Assembly: GCF_022549775.1 (NCBI RefSeq)
Contig: NZ_JAKZGP010000001.1
Location: 186,001 to 250,000, forward strand
Direction: 5' to 3'
Origin: Belliella filtrata
Lineage (GTDB): Bacteria; Bacteroidota; Bacteroidia; Cytophagales; Cyclobacteriaceae
Length of the DNA: 64,000 bases
Part shown: positions 26,245 through 34,890 of the stretch, in pieces
Layout of the letters: each line of letters starts with the position of its first letter
Numbering within the stretch: position 1 is the first letter of the stretch
The notes under the pieces: model-generated
The model's database searches: none
What the model saw: only the letters and a program-made list of their open reading frames with translations
What the model was told of the DNA's origin: nothing
Program-made: the position numbers and the translations under genes

Positions 26245-26300
26245 GATTATCTGCAATTATACTTCGGGCTGCTATAGCTTGAAGCAAATTGCGGATAATC
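26245..26300 (+). terminator. Large hairpin after hflC
   Basis: GATTATCTGCAATT (26245-26258) pairs with AATTGCGGATAATC (26287-26300) with one G-T wobble; an inner CTTC/GAAG extends the stem. It begins 17 bp after the hflC stop and is followed by a T-rich stretch, so it may end the hflKC transcript. Its right part overlaps the RhuM remnant on the other strand. Confidence 0.5.
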
Positions 26301-26552
26301 TTTATTTGATTCTTTTTGTGTTTTTACCTTTATAGTGCCATGTTTTGTGGTATGTTCCAAAATGGAACTAACCACTTTTTCCTCAAGCTCCCCTGACTTA
26401 AAAATGTTTCCATTATGTTTTGTTATAGCGGGTCGCCGAGTACCGAATAAATCGGCTATTTTCTGTTGTGAAAGCCAAAACGTTTCCTGTTCAAATTGAA
26501 TCTCAATTTAAGTATCTGTATCAATTGTTTGATATATAACTATTTCACTCAT
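26247..26552 (-). pseudogene. RhuM-family protein remnant
   Basis: A minus-strand frame from ATG 26552 reads MSEIVIYQTIDTDT, meets TAA at codon 15 (26508-26510), then continues IEIQFEQETFWLSQQKIADLF ... NIFKSGELEEKVVSSILEHT. This matches the N-terminal DNA-binding part of the 'virulence RhuM' family (MSEIVIYQ...DDTVWLTQ...ELF pattern). The expected continuation (YNLDVIISVGYRVKS) is absent, so about two thirds of the usual protein is missing. Nonsense codon plus truncation make it a relic. RhuM genes often travel with mobile or restriction islands. Confidence 0.7.
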
Positions 26553-26673
26553 GTTCCAAATGTTTTTTGACTGTCAAAGATTCTTTACAAACAAAATTTG
26601 GTTTCAGGTCACATTTTTTACAACAATGATTTACTAGAAAAAAATCTTGTTTTTGCGGAGTAAATGAGATCTC
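26545..26673 (-). pseudogene. Unidentified Cys-rich C-terminal fragment upstream of the RhuM remnant
   Basis: A start-less frame of about 43 codons includes QDFFLVNHCCKKCDLKPNFV and ends LTVKKHLEHE, with its TGA overlapping the RhuM ATG (ATGAGTGA). The coupling overlap and the protein-like composition (Cys-Cys-x2-Cys) suggest the end of a gene that was once in an operon with RhuM. I do not recognise the family. Upstream it is closed by an in-frame TAG. Confidence 0.35.
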
Positions 26674-26764
26674 CTATTATTATGTCTTCTTCTATAAAAC
26701 CTTAGATATGAATCCCTTAAGCTTTCTGAAAACCATTTATCAATCACTTAAAATAACAAAAAAA

Positions 26765-26791
26765 ACCTTAGACATTCTATAAACATCTAAG
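26765..26791 (-). terminator. Intrinsic terminator of the dsbD gene
   Basis: CCTTAGA (26765-26771) pairs with TCTAAGG (26785-26791). Read leftward the stem is followed by eight T. It lies about 75 bp past the dsbD stop codon and separates it from the decayed fragments. Confidence 0.8.
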
Positions 26792-26865
26792 GCTTTATCA
26801 AGAAGAGCTCACTTCTTTTTAAGTCAACAATATTCAATAATCATTGTGCTACTATTCCATTCAAA

Positions 26866-28956
26866 TTACCTCCTACCAAATTCAGCATTTGCTTCATCTA
26901 GGAAGTTGACGAAGTTTTGGATGTTGGTATCGTATGCTTTTGGTCTTACTAGAAGCTCCTCATTATGATCCAGGATCACATAGTATGGCTGGGCGTTGTT
27001 GTTGAAGCGTGTGATTTGGAAGTCAGCATTTTGTTTGCCAATGGTCTTTTTTTCCTTACCGTCATATTCAGAAGTGTACCACTCAGACTCAGGTAGCTCA
27101 AAACGTTCGTCAATATATAGCGCTACCACTACGAAATCTTCATTTAATCTTTTCAAAACCTGTGGGTCAGACCATACACGGGCTTCCATTTCTCTACAGT
27201 TCACACAGCCGTGACCAGTAAAATCTATAAAAAGCGGCTTGTCCGCTCGTCTTGCTGCTACTAAGGCTTGCTCATAGTCAAAGTAACCTTGTATTCCGTG
27301 AGGTAGGTGCAGAAGCTCTGCATATTTAGGAACCTCGTCCAAGGTAACAGCTTCAGATACCGTTAGTCCTTTGGTCGCTGTGATGTCGAAATCGTGAGTG
27401 GCCATGGGCGGAAGATATCCGCTTAGTCCTTTGAGCGGAGCGCCCCATAATCCTGGGATAAGGTACACCACAAATACAAACGTACTTATGGCGAGCATCA
27501 GCCTTGGTACACCAATATGATCCATAGGTGAGTCATGTGGTAGCCTGATTTTTCCCAATAGATAGAATCCAAGAAGTGCAAATATCACGATCCAGATGGC
27601 CAGATAGATGTCTCTGTCCAAAAGTCCCCAATGATATACTTGATCTGCTACAGAAAGGAATTTGAAGGCAAGCGCTAGCTCTAAGAATCCCAATACCACT
27701 TTTACAGAATTCAACCAGCCCCCTGATTTTGGTAAGGAGTTCAGCCATTCTGGAAAGATGGCAAATAGTGTAAATGGTATGGCAAATGCCAAAGAAAATG
27801 CAAACATGCCCAAAATAGGCTTGAGCAATGCACCACCCGCAGAGCTTATCAAAATCGAACCAACGATAGGTCCTGTACAAGAGAATGAAACTAGCACAAG
27901 TGTAAATGCCATAAAAAAGATGCCCGAAAGACCACCTTTGTCTGCTTTGGCGTCTACTTTATTAACCAAGTTACTTGGTAATGTAAGCTCGAACATCCCT
28001 AAGAACGCGAAGGCAAAGAAGATGAATACCAAGAAAAAGAAAATATTCGGCACCCAATGTGTAGAAAGCCAATTGGCAAACTCGGGACCTTGTATCGCTG
28101 CCACGGCAGTCCCAGCAATGGTGTATATCGCAATGATCGATAGTCCATACACAAAGGCGTTTTTGATTCCTGCAGCTCTTGACTTTGATCTTCCTGTAAA
28201 GAAAGTCACTGTCATGGGGATCATTGGAAATACGCAAGGTGTCAGTAATGCCGCTAGACCAGCAAGAAACGCCAAAATCATAAAGCCAATTAAGCTTTCT
28301 TGATCCTCATCGGCTGCTAGGTCTATAAAGCTTCTTTCCTCAACCTTATCTTGCTGCACCTCATTACCAACTGTGGAGGTGGTGTCAGCCTTTTCATCGA
28401 CCTCCGTAGTGTCGGTTTTGGTTAAATTAGGTGCTTGTTCCTCTGATTCAGAAGTAGAAGCTACTGAAATGGTAGTAGCTTTGGAGCGAATGGAAAAATC
28501 TTCATCAAACGGTACACACTGACCTGTGACATCTGTACACATTTGATAGCTCAGAGCTCCGATTATGTTGATTTCTTCGCCTGTGATTTTGATGATTTGT
28601 TCGAAAGTACCGTTTACTTCAAAGTAGGTGACATCACCTTCCCAAATTTCATCATACTTTTTCTTAGGATTGATTGCTTTGAGTTTATTGACCAAAGTAA
28701 ACCCCTTTGACTTCTGCTCATCGATGTCTAGTTCTGTGAGCATAGGGCCTAAGTCTGGATCAAAATCATTGGAGTAAATGTACCAATCTCTTGGAATCTG
28801 GGCTTTGAATACGATTTTGACTTCATCTCCTACTTTGAGTTCCTTTTCATTCAACTGTATCGACCAGCTAGGTGGAGATATCATTTGTGCAAAAGATAAA
28901 GTGCTTATCATCAGAAGAAATGATAAGATCAGAGATGATTTAAAGCTTTTTGACAT
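26866..28956 (-). CDS. dsbD: Thiol:disulfide interchange protein DsbD
   Basis: DsbD carries reducing power from cytoplasmic thioredoxin across the inner membrane to periplasmic proteins. The 696-residue protein has a signal peptide (ending SFAQ), then an N-terminal DsbD-alpha-like domain with a cysteine region (CTDVTGQCVPF). A multi-helix membrane domain follows with the key cysteines in TPCVFPMIPMT and SFSCTGPIVG. The C-terminal thioredoxin-like domain has active-site CVNC (Cys584, Cys587) in GHGCVNCREMEARVW. It is a single leftward gene with a terminator. Confidence 0.93.
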   Translation of the reverse strand: MSKSFKSSLILSFLLMISTLSFAQMISPPSWSIQLNEKELKVGDEVKIVFKAQIPRDWYIYSNDFDPDLGPMLTELDIDEQKSKGFTLVNKLKAINPKKKYDEIWEGDVTYFEVNGTFEQIIKITGEEINIIGALSYQMCTDVTGQCVPFDEDFSIRSKATTISVASTSESEEQAPNLTKTDTTEVDEKADTTSTVGNEVQQDKVEERSFIDLAADEDQESLIGFMILAFLAGLAALLTPCVFPMIPMTVTFFTGRSKSRAAGIKNAFVYGLSIIAIYTIAGTAVAAIQGPEFANWLSTHWVPNIFFFLVFIFFAFAFLGMFELTLPSNLVNKVDAKADKGGLSGIFFMAFTLVLVSFSCTGPIVGSILISSAGGALLKPILGMFAFSLAFAIPFTLFAIFPEWLNSLPKSGGWLNSVKVVLGFLELALAFKFLSVADQVYHWGLLDRDIYLAIWIVIFALLGFYLLGKIRLPHDSPMDHIGVPRLMLAISTFVFVVYLIPGLWGAPLKGLSGYLPPMATHDFDITATKGLTVSEAVTLDEVPKYAELLHLPHGIQGYFDYEQALVAARRADKPLFIDFTGHGCVNCREMEARVWSDPQVLKRLNEDFVVVALYIDERFELPESEWYTSEYDGKEKKTIGKQNADFQITRFNNNAQPYYVILDHNEELLVRPKAYDTNIQNFVNFLDEANAEFGRR

Positions 28957-29044
28957 GATAATAGATGAAATGCTAAACTGAATCTAAAAATAAGAAAATT
29001 GACAAGAAAGTTCAGTGTTTAATGATATAGGTGGTAAAATTTGA

Positions 29045-29084
29045 AAAATCCTCCATGATTTTCATGTGTAACATGGAGGATTTT
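29045..29084 (-). terminator. Intrinsic terminator of the M20 dipeptidase gene
   Basis: Perfect 13-bp stem AAAATCCTCCATG (29045-29057) / CATGGAGGATTTT (29072-29084). Read leftward a T run follows. It begins 5 bp past the dipeptidase stop codon. Confidence 0.85.
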
Positions 29085-29089
29085 CAGGA

Positions 29090-30478
29090 TTATTTGCTCG
29101 CCTCGTCTTTGAAATATTTGAAAAACAAAGCAATGGTTTCTATTCCCATGTAATAGTTTTTTACACCATAATGTTCGTTTGGTGAATGTAGTGCATCAGT
29201 ATCCAGTCCAAACCCAAGAAGAATAGGATCTAGCCCAAGTTCTTTTTGGAACAGTGAACAGATAGGTATGGATCCGCCTTCTCTTGTAGGAATGGCTTTT
29301 TTTCCAAATGCCTCTTGAATGGCCAAATCAGCCGCTCTGTATCCGGGGGTCTCCGTAGATACTACTGCAGCTTGACCTCCGTGATGAGGAGTGACTTTCA
29401 CTTTTACTGAAGCTGGGGCTATGGCCTTGAAATGTTCTTCAAATAGCTTAGAGATTTCTTTATGGTCTTGATTCGGGACAAGTCTCATGGAGATTTTTGC
29501 GTAGGCTTTGGAAGGTAGCACTGTTTTGGCACCTTCTCCTGTGTATCCACCCCAGATACCATTGACATCGAGCGTAGGTCTGATACCTACCCTTTCGATG
29601 GTAGAATATCCCGCTTCACCATGCACATCATTGATATCTAGTTCTTTTTTGTAAGCTTCTAGGTCAAATGGGGCGTCATTTAGTGCTTTTCTGTAATCAT
29701 CAGCATAGGTCTCTACTTTATCATAGAACCCTGGAATGGTGATATGATTGTTTTCATCTTGCAGAGAAGCGATCATTTTGCACAAGATATTGATCGGATT
29801 AGCTACTGCTCCGCCGTATGTTCCAGAGTGGAGGTCCCTATTTGGGCCTGTGACTTCAACTTGCATGTAAGCCAACCCTCTTAGACCTACTGTTACAGAA
29901 GGGTTTTCCAAAGAAATCATGTGGGTGTCTGACACCAATACCACATCTGCTTTGAGTTTTTCTTTATTTTCTTTGACAAAAATATCCAAATGCTCAGAGC
30001 CTACTTCTTCTTCACCCTCTATCATAAACTTGATGTTGCAAGGAAGCTCATTATTTGACATCATGGCTTCGAATGCTTTCACATGCATGTAGAATTGTCC
30101 TTTGTCGTCGGCAGATCCTCTAGCAAAAATAGCTCCTTCTGGATGTCTTTCAGTTTTCTTGATCACTGGTTCGAAAGGAGGAGAATCCCATAGCTCATAG
30201 GGATCAGCTGGCTGTACATCATAGTGACCATAGACCAAGACAGTAGGTAGCTCAGGATTGATTATTTTTTCTCCATAGACAATAGGGTATCCAGCGGTTT
30301 GACAAAGTTCCACTTGGTCTGCACCAGCTTTTTCCAAACTTACTCTCACAAATTCCGCTGCTGCAAAGACATCGTCTTTGAACTTTGGGTCTGCACTTAC
30401 AGAAGGTATTTTCAATAAGTCTATGAGTTCATTTAAAAACTTCTCTTGATTGTCTTGGATGTACTTTTTTACTGACAT
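29090..30478 (-). CDS. M20 family dipeptidase
   Basis: A 462-residue zinc-dependent M20/M28-clan peptidase of the cytosolic nonspecific dipeptidase (CNDP-like) type. Metal-binding and catalytic segments are VYGHYDVQPADP (His and catalytic Asp), GSADDKGQ, the catalytic Glu pair in EGEEEVGSEHL, SDTHM and the C-terminal DALHSPNEHYG. No signal peptide is present, so it is cytoplasmic and probably releases amino acids from imported dipeptides. Its start lies in a divergent region with two inverted repeats shared with the quinone oxidoreductase gene. Confidence 0.9.
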   Translation of the reverse strand: MSVKKYIQDNQEKFLNELIDLLKIPSVSADPKFKDDVFAAAEFVRVSLEKAGADQVELCQTAGYPIVYGEKIINPELPTVLVYGHYDVQPADPYELWDSPPFEPVIKKTERHPEGAIFARGSADDKGQFYMHVKAFEAMMSNNELPCNIKFMIEGEEEVGSEHLDIFVKENKEKLKADVVLVSDTHMISLENPSVTVGLRGLAYMQVEVTGPNRDLHSGTYGGAVANPINILCKMIASLQDENNHITIPGFYDKVETYADDYRKALNDAPFDLEAYKKELDINDVHGEAGYSTIERVGIRPTLDVNGIWGGYTGEGAKTVLPSKAYAKISMRLVPNQDHKEISKLFEEHFKAIAPASVKVKVTPHHGGQAAVVSTETPGYRAADLAIQEAFGKKAIPTREGGSIPICSLFQKELGLDPILLGFGLDTDALHSPNEHYGVKNYYMGIETIALFFKYFKDEASK

Positions 30479-30508
30479 ACTTGGGTTTGTTTTAGTTTAT
30501 TTCAAAAC

Positions 30509-30553
30509 ATCATAAGTCTGATCGTCTTATGATATTTGGTCTCATGAACCAAA
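30509..30553. promoter_or_regulatory. Two inverted repeats in the dipeptidase / oxidoreductase divergent region
   Basis: ATCATAAG (30509-30516) / CTTATGAT (30526-30533) with 9-bp spacer, immediately followed by TTTGGT (30535-30540) / ACCAAA (30548-30553). The position, 31-75 bp upstream of the dipeptidase start and upstream of the oppositely oriented oxidoreductase gene, fits regulator binding sites. Confidence 0.35.
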
Positions 30554-30648
30554 GATCTCCGCATGGATGTATGATTCAATGATTGACTAATTGCCTTCAA
30601 AATTACGTGATATATCAGGATTTGCCTATTTTAGTCAAAACTTTTATC

Positions 30649-31632
30649 ATGAAAGCTATCATTTGTCAAGCCCATGGATTACCCAGTACCCTAATCTATG
30701 ATGAAATTCCTGAACCTCAGATTGATGATCACGAAGTATTGATCCGTGTGGAGGCATGCGCTTTGAACTACCCAGATATCTTGATGATCCAAGATAAGTA
30801 TCAAGTCAAGCCAGATTTGCCATTTTCTCCAGGTGGAGAAGTTTGCGGGATTGTGGAAAAGGTGGGTTCAGAAGTTACTCATCTTTATGTAGGACAGCGT
30901 GTATTGGCACTTTGTGGATGGGGAGGATTTGCAGAAAAAGTGAAGGTAACTGCCGAAAGGGTTTTCGAAATAACAGAAGAGATGGATGCTGTATCAGCAG
31001 CAGCTTCTTTGTACACTTTTGCTACAGCATATCATGCGTTGAAAGATAGGGCAATGTTAAAAGCTGGAGAGAAGATGCTGGTTTTGGGTGCTTCGGGTGG
31101 TGTTGGATTGGCAGCAGTTGTATTGGGCAAGTTGATGGGAGCGCATGTGATGGCAGCTGGGTCTTCTCTGGAAAAACTCGAAATATGCCAAACCTATGGT
31201 GCAGAGGTATTGATAGATTACAACAAGGATGATTTCAAGGAAAGGATAAAAGAAGCTACGAAAGGAAAAGGTGTGGATGTGGTATTGGATGTAGTAGGAG
31301 GAAAATATGCTGACCCAGCCATGAGGGGAATGGCTTGGAAAGGTCGGTATCTCATTGTAGGATTTACCTCGGGAGACATTCCAAAGATTCCCTTCAACCT
31401 ACCCTTACTCAAAGGTTGTGCAGTTCTTGGGGTGTTTTGGGGTAGGTTCTCCAAGGAAGAACCTGAAGCTCATCGACAAAATATCAAAGCACTTACTAAG
31501 CTTCTTCAGGAAGGTAAAATCAAGCATCATGTCTATAAGACTTATAAGTTAACAGAAGCTCCTCAAGCCATGGAAGACATGATGAATAGGCATATCGTAG
31601 GAAAAGCAGTGGTGCAGGTTTCAGGAAATTAG
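30649..31632 (+). CDS. NADPH:quinone oxidoreductase (zinc-free MDR family)
   Basis: A 327-residue medium-chain dehydrogenase/reductase related to quinone oxidoreductase. I choose ATG 30649 (MKAIICQAHG) because homologues start there; the frame is open to 30583. Signature regions are YDEIPEPQIDDHEVLIRVEACALNYPDI, the proton relay/substrate loop LPFSPGGEVCGIV, and the Rossmann motif LGASGGVGLAAV for NADPH. The cysteine zinc ligands of alcohol dehydrogenases are absent. It is cytoplasmic. The last residues (HIVGKAVVQV) are typical of the family. The natural substrate is unknown. Confidence 0.9.
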   Translation: MKAIICQAHGLPSTLIYDEIPEPQIDDHEVLIRVEACALNYPDILMIQDKYQVKPDLPFSPGGEVCGIVEKVGSEVTHLYVGQRVLALCGWGGFAEKVKVTAERVFEITEEMDAVSAAASLYTFATAYHALKDRAMLKAGEKMLVLGASGGVGLAAVVLGKLMGAHVMAAGSSLEKLEICQTYGAEVLIDYNKDDFKERIKEATKGKGVDVVLDVVGGKYADPAMRGMAWKGRYLIVGFTSGDIPKIPFNLPLLKGCAVLGVFWGRFSKEEPEAHRQNIKALTKLLQEGKIKHHVYKTYKLTEAPQAMEDMMNRHIVGKAVVQVSGN

Positions 31633-31634
31633 AC

Positions 31635-32489
31635 TTAATAGAAGATCACGGTTTTATTTCCAAATGCGAGCACTTTGTGTTCTAAGTGATATTTTATAGC
31701 TTTTGAAAGAACGACTTTTTCGATATCTTGACCCATTTGGACCAGGTCCGAAATGGTGTTGTGGTGACGTACCCTTGCCACATCCTGCTCAATAATAGGC
31801 CCTGCATCCAACTCTTCTGTGACATAATGCGCTGTAGCACCGATGATTTTCACACCTCTAGCATAGGCCGCATGGTAAGGCTTAGCGCCTACAAACGCTG
31901 GCAAAAAGGAGTGGTGAATGTTGATAACTTTGTTCGGGTAGGCTTTTATGAAGTCTTCGCTCAGAATTTGCATGTATCTGGCCAAGACCACAAAGTCCAC
32001 ATCGTGTGTTTTGAGGAGTTGTAATTGTTTTTTTTCAACTTCCTTCTTTTTTGACTTATCCACAGGTAAGTGTACAAAAGGAATGTCAAAAGCTTCTACT
32101 ATAGCCTGAAGATCTTTGTGATTTGAGATTACCAAAGGAATCTCTACATCAAACTGACCAGCATGGTACCTGCTCAGAATATCAAAGAGACAATGAGAAA
32201 GCTTGGAGACAAAAAGTGCCATTTTGGGTTTTCTGTCATTGAAGTAGAGTTGAAAGTCCATAGCAAATTTTGAGGCTATTTCTTTTTCAAAAGTTTCGTG
32301 GATTAGCTCTTTTTTCAAAGCAAAAGTATCTAGCTCCCAAGATGCACGCATGAAGAACATGCCCAGTTCTTGATCTACATGTTGATCTATTTCTAGGATG
32401 TTTCCTTTGTTAGAATATAAAAATTCAGATACGGCTGCTACGATGCCTTTTTGGTCGGAGCATTGAATGATAAGCGTTGCGCGATTCAT
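31635..32489 (-). CDS. purU: Formyltetrahydrofolate deformylase PurU
   Basis: PurU hydrolyses 10-formyl-THF to formate and THF, balancing one-carbon pools and feeding formate to purine synthesis. The 284-residue protein has an N-terminal ACT domain (LIIQCSDQKGIVAAVSEFLY) and a C-terminal formyltransferase-like domain. The active-site Asn-His-Asp are seen in VINIHHSFLPAF and ITEELDAGPII-like HYVTEELDAGPIIEQD. It converges with the oxidoreductase gene (2-bp gap) and is leftward. A hairpin (32536-32561) lies in its upstream region. Confidence 0.94.
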   Translation of the reverse strand: MNRATLIIQCSDQKGIVAAVSEFLYSNKGNILEIDQHVDQELGMFFMRASWELDTFALKKELIHETFEKEIASKFAMDFQLYFNDRKPKMALFVSKLSHCLFDILSRYHAGQFDVEIPLVISNHKDLQAIVEAFDIPFVHLPVDKSKKKEVEKKQLQLLKTHDVDFVVLARYMQILSEDFIKAYPNKVINIHHSFLPAFVGAKPYHAAYARGVKIIGATAHYVTEELDAGPIIEQDVARVRHHNTISDLVQMGQDIEKVVLSKAIKYHLEHKVLAFGNKTVIFY

Positions 32490-32610
32490 GATGGATTATT
32501 TTCGAGTTCGAAAAATAATGTAAAATAATATAAATCCAGAAACCGGGATTGGAATTTCTGGGTTAAACTAATTTTACAAAATAATTTATGGTATTTTCGG
32601 ATAATATTAA

Positions 32611-32677
32611 TTGTAATAAAGCTGTCCAATTGAAGGCAATTGGATTCACAGATGCCTGTATGAACAGCTTATTACAA
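32611..32677. repeat. Three-way-junction palindromic element
   Basis: TTGTAATAAAGCTGT (32611-32625) pairs with ACAGCTTATTACAA (32664-32677) with one bulged base. Inside it are two small hairpins: TCCAATTG (32625-32632) / CAATTGGA (32637-32644) with loop AAGG, and ACAG (32648-32651) / CTGT (32656-32659) with loop ATGC. It begins 12 bp beyond the stop of the small helical gene, so it may act as its terminator, or be a REP-like or structured RNA element. I did not find another copy in this window by eye. Confidence 0.5.
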
Positions 32678-32688
32678 GTTTTCAAAGT

Positions 32689-33006
32689 TTAAAGCAAGAT
32701 GATCAATAGGATCAAAACCACAATCAAAGCTCCTGTCGAGATGTAAAGACCATTACCTCTGTTTTGAGCTTCTTTTTTCAATTCTCTCAATTCTGATCGT
32801 ACTTCTTTTCTTTCTTCTTTAGTCAACTCTGTAAAATCCATTGCTTTAATTTCATTTACCCTAGATTCGATCTCCTCTAATCTGATTTTGTCTTCAGCGG
32901 ATATTTCTTCTGTTTTGATGGCAGATTTTTCTTTGGCTAAAGAGACGCTGGTGTTCAAACCCAAGAAAAGTAGCGTAACGAATGCGATTTTTAGTATTCT
33001 ATTCAT
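32689..33006 (-). CDS. Small exported coiled-coil membrane protein of unknown function
   Basis: This 105-residue protein has a signal peptide (ILKIAFVTLLFLGLNTSVSLA), a charged helical middle rich in Glu and Lys (DKIRLEEIESRVNEIKAM ... ERKEVRSELRELKKEAQ) that should form a coiled coil, and a C-terminal membrane helix (STGALIVVLILLIILL). The topology suggests an inner-membrane protein with a periplasmic helical rod. Small proteins of this layout are frequent in Bacteroidota; none has a role I can name. It is leftward, between the three-way-junction element and the fumC terminator. Confidence 0.78.
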   Translation of the reverse strand: MNRILKIAFVTLLFLGLNTSVSLAKEKSAIKTEEISAEDKIRLEEIESRVNEIKAMDFTELTKEERKEVRSELRELKKEAQNRGNGLYISTGALIVVLILLIILL

Positions 33007-33037
33007 ATGTAAATAATTTGTTTTTAAAGATGATATA

Positions 33038-33091
33038 AAATAGCCATGTCAATTTCATCGGGATTTGCCCAGCGTGCTTGCATGGCTATTT
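33038..33091 (-). terminator. Hairpin after fumC
   Basis: Perfect 11-bp arms AAATAGCCATG (33038-33048) and CATGGCTATTT (33081-33091) with a 32-nt loop. Read leftward a short T stretch follows. It starts 23 bp past the fumC stop. The long loop makes it less typical than the other terminators here. Confidence 0.55.
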
Positions 33092-33113
33092 CATTAATAC
33101 AAAGTTTGAACTA

Positions 33114-34514
33114 TCACTTCAAACTCCCAATCATATCTTCAGGTTTCACCCATTCGTCAAACTGCTCATTGGTTAAGAGTCCAAGCGCGATGGCAGCTTC
33201 CCTCAAGCTAGTTCCTTCTCTATGTGCTTTCTTAGCAATGGCTGCTGCATTTTCATAGCCAATATGTGGATTAAGAGCCGTTACGAGCATCAATGAGTTT
33301 TCTAAGTGTTGCTTGATAAAAGGTGTGTTTGGCTCAATTCCTATCGCACAGTTGTCATTGAAAGATACGGCTGCATCACCTATAAGTCTAGCAGATTGTA
33401 GGAAATTAGCAATCATCATTGGCTTAAATACGTTCAGTTCAAAATGTCCATTGGACCCACCGACAGAGATAGCAACATCATTACCCATTACTTGAGCAGC
33501 GACCATGGTCATGGCTTCCACTTGAGTTGGGTTAACTTTTCCAGGCATGATAGATGATCCAGGCTCATTCTCTGGTATTAGAATTTCGCCTATTCCAGAC
33601 CTTGGACCAGATGAAAGCATTCTGATATCATTGGCGATTTTCATGAGACTTACTGCGATTTGCTTCAATGCACCATGAGCTTCTACGATTGCATCATGAG
33701 CTGCTAGTGCTTCAAACTTGTTTGGAGCAGTGACAAGCGGTTGTCCAGAGAATTCAGCTATTTTTTTCGCTACCAGCTCTGCATATCCCTTTGGAGTATT
33801 GAGTCCAGTACCTACTGCGGTTCCTCCGAGTGCAAGTTCGGACAAGTGCGGCAGGGTATTTTTCAATGCTCGTAATCCATGATTTAGTTGTGCTACATAT
33901 CCAGAGAACTCCTGACCAAGTGTAAGTGGAGTGGCATCCATAAAGTGAGTTCTACCGATTTTGACCACATTCATGAATTCTTCCGATTTGGCCTGCAAGG
34001 TATCTCTGAGTTTTTCAATACCCGGAATGGTGGTCTCCACGACCATTTTGTAGCCTGCGATATGCATGGCTGTAGGGAAAGTATCATTTGATGATTGAGA
34101 CTTGTTCACATCATCATTTGGGTGGATTTTTTTCTTTTCATCTTCTAGTGAACCTCCCAAAAGCACGTGAGCCCTGTAAGCGATCACTTCGTTGGAATTC
34201 ATATTGGACTGTGTACCAGAGCCTGTTTGCCAGATTACCAATGGAAACTGATCATCCAGTTTTCCTTCTAAAATTTCATCACATACTTTAGCGATGATCT
34301 CGGCTTTATCTTGTGCCAATACACCAAGCTCTGCGTTGGTAAGAGCTGCTGATTTTTTCAAAATAGCAAAAGCACGAATGATTTCGATAGGCATGCGGTT
34401 TCGCTCACCTCCGATTTTGAAATTATTGATAGATCTCTGTGTTTGTGCTCCCCAGTACTTGTCAGCAGGGACCTCTACAGCACCCATGGTGTCTTTTTCT
34501 ATCCTAATACTCAT
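33114..34514 (-). CDS. fumC: Class II fumarate hydratase
   Basis: FumC converts fumarate to malate in the TCA cycle without an iron-sulfur cluster. The 466-residue length is standard. The family signature [13 protein letters not shown] is at about residues 319-331, with the catalytic Ser in that loop. Other conserved regions are [27 protein letters not shown] and [17 protein letters not shown]; the [12 protein letters not shown] loop is also intact. It stands alone, leftward, with a hairpin after the stop codon and a 376-bp gap upstream. Confidence 0.96.
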   Translation of the reverse strand: MSIRIEKDTMGAVEVPADKYWGAQTQRSINNFKIGGERNRMPIEIIRAFAILKKSAALTNAELGVLAQDKAEIIAKVCDEILEGKLDDQFPLVIWQTGSGTQSNMNSNEVIAYRAHVLLGGSLEDEKKKIHPNDDVNKSQSSNDTFPTAMHIAGYKMVVETTIPGIEKLRDTLQAKSEEFMNVVKIGRTHFMDATPLTLGQEFSGYVAQLNHGLRALKNTLPHLSELALGGTAVGTGLNTPKGYAELVAKKIAEFSGQPLVTAPNKFEALAAHDAIVEAHGALKQIAVSLMKIANDIRMLSSGPRSGIGEILIPENEPGSSIMPGKVNPTQVEAMTMVAAQVMGNDVAISVGGSNGHFELNVFKPMMIANFLQSARLIGDAAVSFNDNCAIGIEPNTPFIKQHLENSLMLVTALNPHIGYENAAAIAKKAHREGTSLREAAIALGLLTNEQFDEWVKPEDMIGSLK

Positions 34515-34654
34515 GATGTTTTTAAAATTTTTAGTTTGATTTCAATTACTTCTGATTCAACAAAAGACGGTAAATTAAAAGTTCTATGTTTTCTGTCTTG
34601 ATCAGTAGATTCATTAGTCCTTTCTCTTCAAGGGATGTGGAAAACATGGAGTTG

Positions 34655-34825
34655 CTAAATTACTATCTCGTTGGGATAATCCATAGCGTTTGTTTGGATT
34701 TCCTCAAGAGATAAGTTTAAATGATATCTATACTTTCCTATTGCAGCTACCCAGAAGAGAGAAGTTCTAGGCAAGTGTGCTTCCCCACCTATCCAAAAAC
34801 TTTTAAAAGCGCTATTTGTTCCATG
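34655..34825 (-). pseudogene. Unidentified coding remnant, downstream frame
   Basis: A 56-codon minus-strand frame without a start contains AFKSFWIGGEAHLPRTSLFW, then YRYHLNLSLEEIQTNAMDYP, and ends at a TAG (34655-34657). Its mix of Trp, His, Gly and charged residues looks like real protein rather than noncoding DNA. It overlaps the upstream frame at 34812-34825, as expected after a frameshift. The family is not recognised. Confidence 0.3.
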
Positions 34826-34890
34826 CTATTGAATACTCTTGATTAACGCCCTCAGGCGCTATAAAACTATAGTTGCTTTCGAAATTAGGA
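34812..34890 (-). pseudogene. Unidentified coding remnant, upstream frame
   Basis: Directly after the haloperoxidase stop, in another frame, the minus strand reads CDPNFESNYSFIAPEG and continues to AWNK before a TAG (34812-34814). It could join the frame at 34655-34825 through one frameshift. It has no start codon and no recognised homologue, so chance remains possible. Confidence 0.25.

Larger units (their letters stand above)
34515..34890. other. Intergenic region with possible decayed coding sequence
   Basis: This 376-bp gap between haloperoxidase (ending 34891) and fumC (starting 34514) contains two protein-like but start-less minus-strand frames (see the entries at 34655 and 34812). The remainder (34515-34654) holds the probable fumC promoter. 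I saw no RNA gene. Confidence 0.4.

Noticed and set aside
32056-32064. Isolated perfect DnaA-box 9-mers in purU (32056-32064) and in susC (41855-41863).
   Set aside because: Single copies inside coding genes with no surrounding boxes are compatible with chance and are not part of the dense block at 49.8-57.2 kb.
34840-34862. GC-rich hairpin (ACGCC/GGCGT-like) after the haloperoxidase gene as its terminator.
   Set aside because: The stem is only five base pairs and no T-tract follows on the leftward strand.
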